From Spirochaetota bacterium (GTDB taxonomy: Bacteria; Spirochaetota; UBA12135; COTS27), in NCBI GenBank assembly GCA_013426755.1, contig AP019861.1:483067-547066 (forward strand): a stretch of DNA of 64,000 bases, in the 5' to 3' direction. Under the pieces are notes generated by a model. It ran no database searches and had not been told where the DNA came from. It saw nothing but the letters and a program-made list of their open reading frames with translations. Shown piece after piece: positions 45,350 to 54,180 of the stretch; positions within the stretch are counted from its first letter, which is position 1; each line of letters begins with the position of its first letter. Both the position numbers and the translations under genes were made by a program.

Positions 45350-46960
45350 ATGGTTGCATTCGATAAAAAATCTGAGTCACTTATTCCTAAGAAAAGTGAC
45401 CTTGGTGAAGCTCTTCATTACTTCATAGAAATAGATTCTCTTAATAAAAAAGGGAGACATAAAAAAGCTTTTGATGATGTTAAGAAAGCTTATGATAGGT
45501 TATTAGATGAGATTTTAAATAATTTTACGTTAGATGATCTTTTAGCTGAAGCTAAGAAAGAAGAGAAGGAATCACTAGCAGGGGTGTTGTTAGATAATGA
45601 TAAAACAGTTTTTTCTAGTCAGATTCCAGAAGAATTTAACTTGCTAGTAAAGGGTAAGGAATACAGAGACGTATTGTGTGATTATGCGAAAAAGATGAAA
45701 ATAACACTTGACGGTGACGAGACGATTATAGAAATCGAGACAACTATTTTAGAAACTGCAAACAAAAGATTTAAAGATGGCTTTAAAAAGAAGTCATATG
45801 AAGAACAAAACGAGTTACTAGTATCTATTAATGAAAAATACCGGGGGAAAGGTAACTTAACCACAGAGACACTAGCAAGCACAGGTATTCTTATCATAGT
45901 TAAGTCGCTAGGTTTAGTAGCAGCAACGACAGCACTAGATGCTCTTATTAGTGCGTTGGTACAAGCCATCACAAAAAAAATACCGCTTGTGAATATAAAA
46001 ATGCCGTTTCAGGGGATAGAAAAAAAGAAAACAATAATCAGTTGTATTGTCATTATATCGCTTATGCGTTATAGACTTAAATATGAATGTATCTCTAAAT
46101 CAACAATTAATGAATTTATACTTAAAAAAAATGACCGTGATGAAGCTCTTCATTTTTTCAAAGAGGTAGATTCTCTTAATAAAGGAGGGAGACATAAAAA
46201 AGCTTTTGATGATGCTAAGAAAGCTTATGATAGGTTATTAGATGAGATTTTAAATAATTTTACGTTAGATGACCTTTTAGCTAAAGCTAAGGAAAAAGAG
46301 AGGAAATCACTAGCAGAGGTGTTAGAAGTATCGCCAGATGATGATAAAACTGGCTCTGCTCAGCGGATTCTAGAAAAATTTAATTCGCTAGTGGAGGATA
46401 AGGAATATAGAGACGTATTATATAATTATGCGAAAGAGATGAAAGTAGTACTTGAAGGTGATGAGACGATCGTAGAAATCGAGACAAATATTTTAAAGAC
46501 TGCAAATGAAAGATTTAGAGGTGATTTTAAAAAAGCGTTACGTGAAGAACAAAACAAGTTAATAGCAGATATCAACGAAAAATACGAAAAAAAAATTGGT
46601 TTAACCAAAGAGGCATTAGCGACCGCAGGCATTCTCACGGTTAATTCGTTAGGTTTTGCACCATACTTGGCGGCAACGACTACACTAGGTGCTCTTTCCA
46701 GTTCTATAGGTATAACGTTACCGTTTGCAGTTTACACAGCGACAACTTCATTCATCAGTATAATCACAGGCCCACCCGGATGGATTTTTCTGTCGGGACT
46801 AGTCCTCAGAAAAATAAGACGATGGTGGCGTAACAAAAATAGGATGAAAATAAACGAACTTATTGTAACTAATAAGATAAAAATAACCAGTTGTATTTTC
46901 ATTATAGGACTTATTCGCTACAGACTCAAACATGAACGTGTTTCTGAGGCAACGATTTAA
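45350..46960 (+). CDS. Fused tandem duplication of a YaaW (UPF0174)-like protein
   Basis: A 536-residue protein made of two homologous halves (about 20-265 and 266-536), offset by 735 bp. Long stretches are nearly identical in DNA, for example GRHKKAFDD to LDDLLA at about 35-68 and again 245 residues later. Each half contains the YaaW-like segment YRDVLxxYAKxMK, followed by ExETxILxTAN. The second half keeps a hydrophobic region (about 430-490) with GPPGWIFLSG. The first half has a shortened version. Both halves end in a conserved ISC/TSC-I-x-I-I-x-L-x-RYRLK motif, so two complete genes fused in frame. Similarity to E. coli YaaW is by memory of motifs. Function unknown. Confidence 0.65.
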   Translation: MVAFDKKSESLIPKKSDLGEALHYFIEIDSLNKKGRHKKAFDDVKKAYDRLLDEILNNFTLDDLLAEAKKEEKESLAGVLLDNDKTVFSSQIPEEFNLLVKGKEYRDVLCDYAKKMKITLDGDETIIEIETTILETANKRFKDGFKKKSYEEQNELLVSINEKYRGKGNLTTETLASTGILIIVKSLGLVAATTALDALISALVQAITKKIPLVNIKMPFQGIEKKKTIISCIVIISLMRYRLKYECISKSTINEFILKKNDRDEALHFFKEVDSLNKGGRHKKAFDDAKKAYDRLLDEILNNFTLDDLLAKAKEKERKSLAEVLEVSPDDDKTGSAQRILEKFNSLVEDKEYRDVLYNYAKEMKVVLEGDETIVEIETNILKTANERFRGDFKKALREEQNKLIADINEKYEKKIGLTKEALATAGILTVNSLGFAPYLAATTTLGALSSSIGITLPFAVYTATTSFISIITGPPGWIFLSGLVLRKIRRWWRNKNRMKINELIVTNKIKITSCIFIIGLIRYRLKHERVSEATI

Positions 46961-47107
46961 GGAGGCCAGCCCGAGCAAGCCAACACAAACTACCAAGTTA
47001 TAACCGCAGTATAATAGAAAAGAGACAATTCTAATATAATTCTTTTAGCAAGAAACAGTCTTTCTCAGAGAAGTTGTTTTGTGTTATTAAAATGACTTAC
47101 TCGGGGG

Positions 47108-48268
47108 CTACGTGGCAGCCGTTCGATAGGTAAATGCTCGATCAGCCGTCTCAAGTGCCGCTGTAAAATCACGCGGCTTAGCTATCATGTCCATAAGACA
47201 ATTGATCCAGCGTGGTTCTGTATTCAGACAGGGAATAAGCGTTAGCTTTTCACCGCCTGCTTCTTTAAAGAAATCTTTGTTTTCAATGGCTACTTCGAAG
47301 AGGGTTTCTAGATTGTCTGTCACAAAAGCAGGGGTCACGACAAGCAATTTTTTAATCCCTTTACGTGGAAGCATTTTTACGGTCATATCGGTATAAGGTG
47401 TGAGCCAATTGCTCCCTAGTCGTGATTGAAATGTGATGCCAACGAGTTGTGAGGGAATTTTTAACCTCTTTTCAATGGCTTTTGTGGTCTCAATAAGTTG
47501 ATGTCTATAACACACGGCGTGAGCTTGTGCATTGCGTCGATTGCAGCAGTCTGTGGTCATATTACAATGCTGTGCGGCATCTATTTTATTGAGATGGCGT
47601 ATTGGAATGCCGTGGTAGGAAAATAGAAGGTAGTCATAGCCGTTATTTGTACCCAGCTTTTTGATATAAGGCTTGATCTGAGCGGCTAATGCGTTAAGGT
47701 AGGCGGTATTATTGTAAAATGGGGCTTCATAAATGACCTTAACGTTGTTACGAAGTGTATCATTTTCCTTAGTTAAAGCGGATAGTGCGGATTGTACTTC
47801 ACGATAAACGGTGAGCGTTGTACTCATTGCATGCTGTGGATAAAGTGGAATGATGTGTAGGATTCCTTTGTTATCAATGCTACTAAGTGCGGCTTTAATA
47901 GTAGGCGCAATGGCGGGTATTCCGTAGCGCATGGCTAGAAAAACAGGATGTGAAGTACGGGCTTGAATTTTTTCTTTGAGGTCCTCAGATAGGCTAAGGA
48001 GGGGAGAGCCTTTCTCAGTCCAGATCTCACGATAAGACTTGCTTGAAGAGAATGCACGCAGGGGAGCAATTATTCCCCCTACTAAGGCAAGTCTAGCGGG
48101 ATAGGGAATATCTATAACACAGGGATCCATTAAAAACTGGAAGAGATAACGTCTGACGTCGGCTACGCGAGTACTTTTGGGCGTGCCGAGATTGATAAGG
48201 ACAATGACGCGCTTCTCAGCACGCGCATTACGAGTAGCAGATTTTTTCTTAGGTGATAATTTCTTCAT
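47108..48268 (-). CDS. hemH: Ferrochelatase
   Basis: Terminal haem-synthesis enzyme inserting ferrous iron into a porphyrin. Motifs: VLINLGTPKS (about 28-37), IPLYPQHAMSTT, the active-site LLFSYHGIPIRH (His in FSYHG) and VGITFQSRLG followed by W-x-x-P-x-T. Length is 386 against 310-340, with a basic N-terminal extension (1-25). No Shine-Dalgarno sequence is seen. It converges with the YaaW-like gene. No other porphyrin-pathway gene except hemW is in the window. Confidence 0.92.
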   Translation of the reverse strand: MKKLSPKKKSATRNARAEKRVIVLINLGTPKSTRVADVRRYLFQFLMDPCVIDIPYPARLALVGGIIAPLRAFSSSKSYREIWTEKGSPLLSLSEDLKEKIQARTSHPVFLAMRYGIPAIAPTIKAALSSIDNKGILHIIPLYPQHAMSTTLTVYREVQSALSALTKENDTLRNNVKVIYEAPFYNNTAYLNALAAQIKPYIKKLGTNNGYDYLLFSYHGIPIRHLNKIDAAQHCNMTTDCCNRRNAQAHAVCYRHQLIETTKAIEKRLKIPSQLVGITFQSRLGSNWLTPYTDMTVKMLPRKGIKKLLVVTPAFVTDNLETLFEVAIENKDFFKEAGGEKLTLIPCLNTEPRWINCLMDMIAKPRDFTAALETADRAFTYRTAAT

Positions 48269-48402
48269 CGGGTTGCTTTTACTAATAGCATTTTACTTAT
48301 AAGAAGGGGAGTAGGGGCTTGAATGTAATTTAGTGGTATTATATTTTTAATTTTACAGTAGGGGTTATGGGTAGAATAGTGAATGTATAACTAGTGAGCG
48401 TA

Positions 48403-49650
48403 TTATGAGTTTTGATGGAGAATGGGATTGAGTTCGGCTGATTTGGGATTGGGTTTGCAGATAAGTTTTCCTGTGTGCGATTCTGTATAGAAGAGCAGTT
48501 TTTCACGACCTGAGAGGACAAGGGCTTTGACAATGTTTTCACCGTCTTTGACGACAGTTCCATTGAGATCGCAAGGTTTATTGTCGGCTGTACGGAGATG
48601 AACCTTAGAACCGGCTGTGACGTAGACACCAGCGCCAATGGTTGTGCCAAAGCCAAGTGAAATTCCTGTACCTGCGTTAGCACCGATGAGACATTTAGCT
48701 GCGATAGTGATCTGTTCTTTCCCGCCCCCCGATAAAGTGCCCATAACAGAAGAACCTCCGCCGAGATCACTTTGTGCTGCCACAGTCACTCCTGCCGAAA
48801 TGCGTCCTTCGATCATAGCACTTCCCTTAGTCCCTGCATTGAAATTCACATAGCCTGCTGGCATAATAGTACTTCCTTCACCTAAGTAGGCGCCTAGGCG
48901 TGCACGGGCGCCGTCTGCAATGCGGACACCACTTGGAATGTGATAATTGACAAGGTATGGAAATTTGTCGACGTGTGTAATGAGTAAAGGTGGTGTGGCT
49001 AGGGCTTGACTGAGTCTATAGGATTCTATATCTTCGGCGAGAATAGGACCTTGATTGCACCAGGCAATGTTGGGTAGCAGTGCAAAGAGGTTCGTTAAAT
49101 TAAGATCATGCGGATAAGCTAACCGTTTAGATATTAATGTCAATCTGTGATAAATATTTTGCAGGGAATGTGGCGGAGTAGCAGGCGTTTTTATTACAGA
49201 TACGATCCAATTATAATGATGGTAGGGCGGATCGTCTGGGTAAGAGGATGTAGAATGATTGATGTGGGCAGGTGTTTTTGTGATGATAGAGGCGATATTT
49301 AGGAGTATTTTTTTTAGTGATGTTGTGTGATGGTTCGAATCAGATGATGTTAGCTTGGCTATTAGTGATTGGATCACTACTGGGGAGATGGAGATAGTTT
49401 CACAGTCTGGATTTTTAATGGTTTCATCAATGGAACTGAGTGCGGAGTATAAATATTCTAGTGATGAAGGAGTGGGCTTTGAGGTGTGTTCTGGTGTAGG
49501 TTTACTATCTTGGTCTGTTAAGTTATCGTGAGCAGTTAGAATCAGTGGGTAGTAGACGTCGAGTGGAATTTTTTTAGCTGATTTAGGCACGTGTGAACGT
49601 TCTAGACCTATAGCTAGTGAATAGGGAGTAGTTAGCGTAGTAGACATCAT
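48403..49650 (-). CDS. dapD: Tetrahydrodipicolinate N-succinyltransferase
   Basis: Left-handed beta-helix acyltransferase of the succinylase branch of diaminopimelate synthesis. The hexapeptide-repeat C-terminal part starts with VRIADGARARLGAYLG and includes YVNFNAGT, SAMIEGRIS and GTGISLGFG-type coils. It is 415 residues, much longer than the common 275-residue form. The N-terminal 200 residues are partly low-complexity (Ser/Thr/Pro/His). A TATAAT ends seven bases before the ATG and no Shine-Dalgarno sequence is visible, so the message may be leaderless. dapB is also in this window. Confidence 0.85.
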   Translation of the reverse strand: MMSTTLTTPYSLAIGLERSHVPKSAKKIPLDVYYPLILTAHDNLTDQDSKPTPEHTSKPTPSSLEYLYSALSSIDETIKNPDCETISISPVVIQSLIAKLTSSDSNHHTTSLKKILLNIASIITKTPAHINHSTSSYPDDPPYHHYNWIVSVIKTPATPPHSLQNIYHRLTLISKRLAYPHDLNLTNLFALLPNIAWCNQGPILAEDIESYRLSQALATPPLLITHVDKFPYLVNYHIPSGVRIADGARARLGAYLGEGSTIMPAGYVNFNAGTKGSAMIEGRISAGVTVAAQSDLGGGSSVMGTLSGGGKEQITIAAKCLIGANAGTGISLGFGTTIGAGVYVTAGSKVHLRTADNKPCDLNGTVVKDGENIVKALVLSGREKLLFYTESHTGKLICKPNPKSAELNPILHQNS

Positions 49651-49656
49651 AGTTAT

Positions 49657-49662
49657 ATTATA
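49657..49662 (-). promoter_or_regulatory. TATAAT six bases before the dapD start
   Basis: On the minus strand TATAAT is followed by ATAACT and then ATG. The expected transcription start coincides with the start codon. No clear -35 is seen. Same geometry as the leu leader peptide. Confidence 0.5.
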
Positions 49663-49932
49663 GGATATAAATAACTATATTTTACCTACTAGGGAGTGAT
49701 TGTAGCGGTTTTAAAGGGCGTGAATGCTAGTTTTTGTGGTTAGAGAAGGGGGAGTTTTTAGCTAAAAGTAGTGCAGTGGGTCTTATTGCTAAGTTCAAGC
49801 ATAAATTTAGGTGTGGGCTGAGTATGGATTAATAGTATTAATGAAGTATGAAATGCGGATTAAGTGTCAATTTTAAGTGTAAATTGAAAACTGCTGGGAA
49901 GAAATGCTTAAAAAATTACGCGCAATAATTTT

Positions 49933-50334
49933 TTAGCGTTTAGAAAATTGAAAGCTTTTGCGTGCTTTTTTGTGTCCGAACATTTTGCGTTGGACTTTTC
50001 TAGCATCGCGTGTGGTGAGTTTGAAGTCTTTTAAGAGTTTCTTTTTATTGGGATGGATTATGCTAATGGCACGTGCAATGGCATGTTTTAGAGCGTTAGC
50101 TTGTCCTGAGATGCCGCCACCTGTGATACGAGCGGTAATATCGTATGGATTGGCGCCACTGTCTTCTGTGAGAGCAATCGGTTTTTTTATAGTTTCGATG
50201 AGCCGATTGATCTTAAAGTAGTCTGAAGCAGTTTTTCCGTTAACTGTGATTTTACCAGTTCCTTTTTTGATGCGAATTCGTGCAATGGATGTTTTGCGTT
50301 TGCCGGGAATAACCTTATCGGTAAGAGTTGTCAT
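49933..50334 (-). CDS. rpsI: 30S ribosomal protein S9 (uS9)
   Basis: A 133-residue ribosomal protein with GKRKTSIARIRIKKGTGKI at the N-terminus (about residues 11-29), the GGGISGQANALKHAIARA core and a basic C-terminal tail ending KSFQFSKR, the S9 pattern in which the final Lys-Arg contacts P-site tRNA. It follows rplM, the standard pairing. No Shine-Dalgarno sequence is seen in front of the ATG. Confidence 0.96.
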   Translation of the reverse strand: MTTLTDKVIPGKRKTSIARIRIKKGTGKITVNGKTASDYFKINRLIETIKKPIALTEDSGANPYDITARITGGGISGQANALKHAIARAISIIHPNKKKLLKDFKLTTRDARKVQRKMFGHKKARKSFQFSKR

Positions 50335-50426
50335 GATGTGTGGTGGTTCTAAAAGCTATATAAGATTTAAATGACGATGATAATTGTAATTGATCAGCTG
50401 ATAAAACAAGCAGTAGGGGGATAAAT

Positions 50427-50858
50427 TTATGAAATGGTAAATGGTTTGGGTGTTTGTGCTTGGTGATTGTGATTGGCGTCTGCGTAGACGTGAAGATGGC
50501 GATATTGAGCGCGGCCTAGTTTATTTTTGGGTAACATGCCTTTGACGGCGGCTTCAATGACGCGTTCGGGGTGTTTTTTGATAACTTCTGCAAACGGTAT
50601 TTCTTTCAAATTTCCAACATAGCCTGTGTGATGATAATAGACTTTCTGCAGTGCTTTATTGCCTGTGAGCCGAACATGGCGGGCATTGATAACAATGACG
50701 TGATCCCCATCATCCATATGCGGTGTGTATGAAGGTTTGTGCTTTCCGCGTAGAAATGAGGCAACGGTCGAAGCCAATTTGCCGAGCACGACTGCTTTAG
50801 CGTCAATTAAAAACCATTCTTTTTTTATGGCGTTGCTAGAAATACTTTCTGTTCGCAT
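50427..50858 (-). CDS. rplM: 50S ribosomal protein L13 (uL13)
   Basis: A 143-residue ribosomal protein: DAKAVVLGKLASTVASFLRG near the N-terminus, the DGDHVIVINARHVRLTGNK segment and GMLPKNKLGRAQYRHLHVY near the end, all typical of L13. It is the first gene of the rplM-rpsI pair (92-nt gap). No Shine-Dalgarno sequence is evident. Confidence 0.96.
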   Translation of the reverse strand: MRTESISSNAIKKEWFLIDAKAVVLGKLASTVASFLRGKHKPSYTPHMDDGDHVIVINARHVRLTGNKALQKVYYHHTGYVGNLKEIPFAEVIKKHPERVIEAAVKGMLPKNKLGRAQYRHLHVYADANHNHQAQTPKPFTIS

Positions 50859-51551
50859 GATTGTTGGGCTTATTGTTACGATGGGTCTATTACAATGGGT
50901 TTATTAGCTACATGTAATCTAAGTGCGTGTAATTTTCAGTGCATCACACGTAATTTTCAGTACATGCAGTTTTTTATAATTATTAAGTTATTTATACGGT
51001 GTGTTACAATGTACAGTAGGTCTAAAACTAAGTCATTCGTCAATTTTAGCACTATCTAATGATAAGCATATTGATTATCAATAATTATCAGCAATCATCA
51101 ATAACTATCAACAATCATCAATAACTATCAATGATTGAATGATTATCAATGATCGTTTAAGATATGATATTATATCATAGAATAGTTTAATTTTAAACTT
51201 TTTTATAAATAATTTGTAAACAATTCATAAGCAATTCATAAGTAATTCATAAGTAATTTATAGGTAATTTTACAAGCAATGGTGAGATCAGCTTGATTTT
51301 TGCTAAAAAATTTCAATGTGTGTAGACTACAATCAGGGCAAGAGGTTTAAACAAGCTAAAAATTCTAGAGAAATATGAAAATAAGACAGCATTGAGAATA
51401 AAACAGAATTGAGAATAAGATAAGATTGAGAATAAGATAGGATTATTAAGGTTTACTGTACGAATTTGTCGTTGTTAGTAGTAGTTATTGGCAGCTTATC
51501 GGGTGTTTTTTATGTTTTTTATGTGTATAGATACGAGGGAAGGATTTTTTT
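50859..51551. other. Repeat-rich intergenic region before the AAA/DUF4276 pair
   Basis: No gene seen. Variants of ATCAATAACTATCA recur between about 51060 and 51150. An 11-bp unit (AATTCATAAGT) recurs four times between about 51216 and 51265. A 17-18 bp unit (ATTGAGAATAAGA) recurs between about 51375 and 51440. The region should carry the rplM promoter (minus) and that of the ATPase gene (plus). Confidence 0.55.
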
Positions 51552-52736
51552 ATGAGTGAAAGAGCGTTAAAGGATAACGAATTAGCCAAATTAACGATAA
51601 AAGGCTTTAAATCAATTAAAGAATTAGTTGATTTTGAATTGAAGCCATTAAATGTATTGATTGGGGCAAATGGCTCTGGTAAGAGTAATTTAATATCATT
51701 TTTTAAGATGTATCGCTCCTTAATGGATGACGAATTACAAACGTATATCATAAACAATGGCCGCATGGACAATGTCCTTTTTAATGGCAGAAAAATGACA
51801 GAATTTATGGAATTTGAGACGCATTTTGGACCACGAGGGCATAGATTTAAACTATTCTCCCATCCCGACAATACGGCATATATTAAAGATGAAGCAAGAT
51901 TTTATGATCAGAGCAGAGGAGAGCCTGATTGGTGGGAATTAGGCGATAATCACGATGCGAAGTCTCAAGTAGTCGCTGAAGTTAAAGAAAACCGTTCTGA
52001 CGCCAGACTTAGCAAGCGAGTTTATAATGCGATCTTATCCTGGAAGGTGTATCACTTCCACGATACGAGTCCTACGGCAGGAATGCGCTTTCCTCAAGAA
52101 GCACTGCAAGGAGGTAGAGAACGACTTAGGGCAGATGGTTCTAATATTGCTCCATTTCTTCTCTATATCAGAAGTAATTTCCCCAAACAGTATCGCCGTA
52201 TCGTTCAGTCTATTAAAGCAATTGCTCCATTTTTTAAAGATTTTTCTCTCGATGCTGTGGAAGAAGGCCCTCGTAGAATGGTTAACTTACATTGGCATCA
52301 GAATGGGACGGATAATCCAATGCAGCCCTATCACCTCTCAGACGGTACTATTCGCTTTATTTGTTTAGCAGCGGTATTACTACAACCTGAACCTCCTGCA
52401 ACGATCGTTATCGATGAACCAGAACTAGGACTGCATCCTGCAGCATTAGTGATATTAGCAGAGTTAATTGAAGAAGCCTCAGCTAAAATGCAGATTATTA
52501 TGGGGACACACTCACCGAGATTGCTCGATTACTTTTCTATAACGGATATAATCGCTGTTAATAGAAATAGAGAGAACGGCGCCTCTATGTTCGAAAGATT
52601 GGAAATGGAAAAATATAAAGAATGGTTAGATGAAGACACTATTGGCGACCTCTGGTTAAAGAACGACATCTCTGCTAGACCCGTGTATGAAAAGAGTATT
52701 GCTGCTCAGAAGGAAAAAAGTTTGCAGAATAACTAG
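51552..52736 (+). CDS. AAA_21-type ATPase, predicted defence component
   Basis: A 394-residue ATPase of the OLD/RecF-like ABC superfamily. Walker A is GANGSGKS (38-45), preceded by FKSIKELVDFELKPLNVLI. The C-terminal lobe carries Walker B TIVIDEPELGLHP (about 284-296) and GTHSPRLLD (about 319-327). The signature helix region reads LSDGTIRFICL. GGAAGG stands before the ATG. It is followed 45 nt later by a DUF4276 gene, a known genomic pairing. An ATPase with a TOPRIM-like partner resembles split OLD nucleases and PARIS (AriA/AriB) in architecture. Antiphage activity is inferred, not shown. Confidence 0.85.
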   Translation: MSERALKDNELAKLTIKGFKSIKELVDFELKPLNVLIGANGSGKSNLISFFKMYRSLMDDELQTYIINNGRMDNVLFNGRKMTEFMEFETHFGPRGHRFKLFSHPDNTAYIKDEARFYDQSRGEPDWWELGDNHDAKSQVVAEVKENRSDARLSKRVYNAILSWKVYHFHDTSPTAGMRFPQEALQGGRERLRADGSNIAPFLLYIRSNFPKQYRRIVQSIKAIAPFFKDFSLDAVEEGPRRMVNLHWHQNGTDNPMQPYHLSDGTIRFICLAAVLLQPEPPATIVIDEPELGLHPAALVILAELIEEASAKMQIIMGTHSPRLLDYFSITDIIAVNRNRENGASMFERLEMEKYKEWLDEDTIGDLWLKNDISARPVYEKSIAAQKEKSLQNN

Positions 52737-52781
52737 AAATTGTTCTACTTAGGAATTTTGCTTGAATAACATAATCTGCTG

Positions 52782-53501
52782 ATGTTAGCTATGAACAAAC
52801 ATATTAACGTTACAATCATAATTGAAGGAGAGACGGAACAGAGGTTTGTTGATGAGATACTATATCCATATTTAGAGAAAAATAATGTCTATGTGACAGC
52901 AACTATGGTAAACACAGGTAATAAAAATATAAATGGTCGAGGTGGTGATGTTAGATTTAATAGAGTTGTAAAGAAAATACGAAAACTTCTTAACGATCCT
53001 AATATCTACGTTTCCACTATGGTAGATTATTATGGAGTGAAAGAGTGGCCTGCGATTAAGCCGAATAACTTAGTGTCCAGATCTGCTACTCCCGATCAGA
53101 TCAAAGACATCATATACCAAGAAACCATCAAAGAAATCAAGAAAACTTTTCCAAAGCCGAGCGACTATCAAAGGTTTATCCCGTATATTTCAATTCACGA
53201 ATTTGAAATGCTATTATTCAGCGACAGTTCTAAACTCGCTGAAGGATTGGAAGTAGCAGAAAATGAAATAACTAAGATTTTACTGCAATTTGGAAATAAC
53301 CCTGAGAAAATCAATAATGATCCGACTACTGCTCCTTCAAAACGATTAGACCATCTGTATGCTACTAAATTTCCTAATACGCTCACCAAATTTCTTAAAA
53401 CGACTAAGGGAGTTACTATAGCAGCATCCATTGGTATTGATGTGATGCGACAGAAATGTTCTATCTTTAACGAATGGATAACGAAGCTAGAAGGATTGTA
53501 G
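52782..53501 (+). CDS. DUF4276 protein, TOPRIM-like partner of the ATPase
   Basis: A 239-residue protein. The N-terminus reads VTIIIEGETEQRFV with Glu15 and Glu19 in the position of the TOPRIM acidic residue. MVDYYG (Asp82) resembles the second acidic motif. ISIHEFEMLLFSD (about 134-146) is the DUF4276 signature. The fold assignment to TOPRIM-like nucleases is an inference. The first ATG is at 52782, and Met4 (52791) is an alternative. The gap from the ATPase is 45 nt and both genes are on the same strand, so co-expression is likely. It ends 190 bp from tRNA-Pro. Confidence 0.82.
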   Translation: MLAMNKHINVTIIIEGETEQRFVDEILYPYLEKNNVYVTATMVNTGNKNINGRGGDVRFNRVVKKIRKLLNDPNIYVSTMVDYYGVKEWPAIKPNNLVSRSATPDQIKDIIYQETIKEIKKTFPKPSDYQRFIPYISIHEFEMLLFSDSSKLAEGLEVAENEITKILLQFGNNPEKINNDPTTAPSKRLDHLYATKFPNTLTKFLKTTKGVTIAASIGIDVMRQKCSIFNEWITKLEGL

Positions 53502-53689
53502 AAGAATTGCCGTCTAATATCAATCACGCAGCAATCGGTAATTTGAGAGGTTCTTTTGAACTGCCATTTCCTGCAGTTTTCGTTCAAGGTTACTGGCGGT
53601 TTTTTAATTGATAGCAGGAGACGTGAGTGGAGGTTGCTTTAAATTTGCTCTTGAGGGAGAAGGAGCAAAAATCCATGTTAAAAGAGAAA
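53502..53689. other. Spacer between the DUF4276 gene and tRNA-Pro
   Basis: Contains an inverted repeat TTTGCTC (53644-53650)/GAGCAAA (53663-53669) with a 12-nt loop that would form about 20 nt after the tRNA on the minus strand and could end its transcript. The expected U-run is short. A further weak stem (AACTGCC with GGCGGTT, then T6) on the plus strand near 53560-53610 could end the defence operon. I see no copy of the tRNA 3' end. Confidence 0.4.
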
Positions 53690-53766
53690 TGGTCGGGCAT
53701 ACTGGACTCGAACCAGTGACCTTCAGACCCCCAGCCTGACGCGCTAGCCATCTGCGCTAATGCCCG
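53690..53766 (-). tRNA. tRNA-Pro (anticodon GGG)
   Basis: Full cloverleaf on the minus strand: acceptor CGGGCAT/ATGCCCG, D arm GCGC/GCGC, anticodon arm TCAGG/TCTGA with loop CTGGGGG (anticodon GGG), variable AGGTC, T arm ACTGG/CCAGT with TTCGAGT, discriminator A and an encoded CCA. It reads CCC and CCU codons. Its 3' end faces the AAA/DUF4276 genes, the side where tRNA-targeting integrases insert DNA. Confidence 0.97.
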
Positions 53767-54013
53767 GTCAATGTTATATAGACGGATTGCTATGTTTTCG
53801 GTGTGTTTTTAGAAATGGGTTTATCAAAACTTGTGCTGTAAAAATAATTGTTAACGTGTAGTTTAAGACTGGCGTCTATTTAAGAACCACGTCTCATGAA
53901 CTTTAATTATAAGATGAACTTATGGCTGCAGGGCATGAAAATTGGATTGATACACCTGTAAATAATCATAACCCAACAATTACAATATTTACCATATTTG
54001 TAGGCTGTTTTGT
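53767..54013. other. Intergenic DNA, no gene seen
   Basis: Between tRNA-Pro and the terminator of the sugar dehydrogenase gene. No coding frame, repeats or RNA gene recognised. The tRNA promoter should lie at its left end, but no box stands out. Confidence 0.4.
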
Positions 54014-54046
54014 AAAATCAATGATAACGCAGCCAGTTATCATTGA
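54014..54046 (-). terminator. Intrinsic terminator of the sugar dehydrogenase gene
   Basis: On the minus strand TCAATGATAAC and GTTATCATTGA form a perfect 11-bp stem around a 7-nt loop, followed by TTTT. It lies about 135 nt after the dehydrogenase stop. Confidence 0.8.
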
Positions 54047-54180
54047 GATGTAATCTTAGCGTATAAGGTAGAGACTTGAATGCGAGTGGTTGTAGCTGTG
54101 GTCACAGTAATTGGATTAAAAGACTGCTATTAATATACTGAGGTTATATATCTTATCTTTTATAAAAGACTAATAAAAGA

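Noticed and set aside
49325..49345. GGTTCGAATC, resembling a tRNA T-loop
   Set aside because: No acceptor or anticodon arms around it. It lies within the dapD coding region.
51400..53690. Attachment-site duplication of the tRNA-Pro 3' end
   Set aside because: I found no second copy of TGGTCGGGCAT in the region, so integration is suggested only by position.
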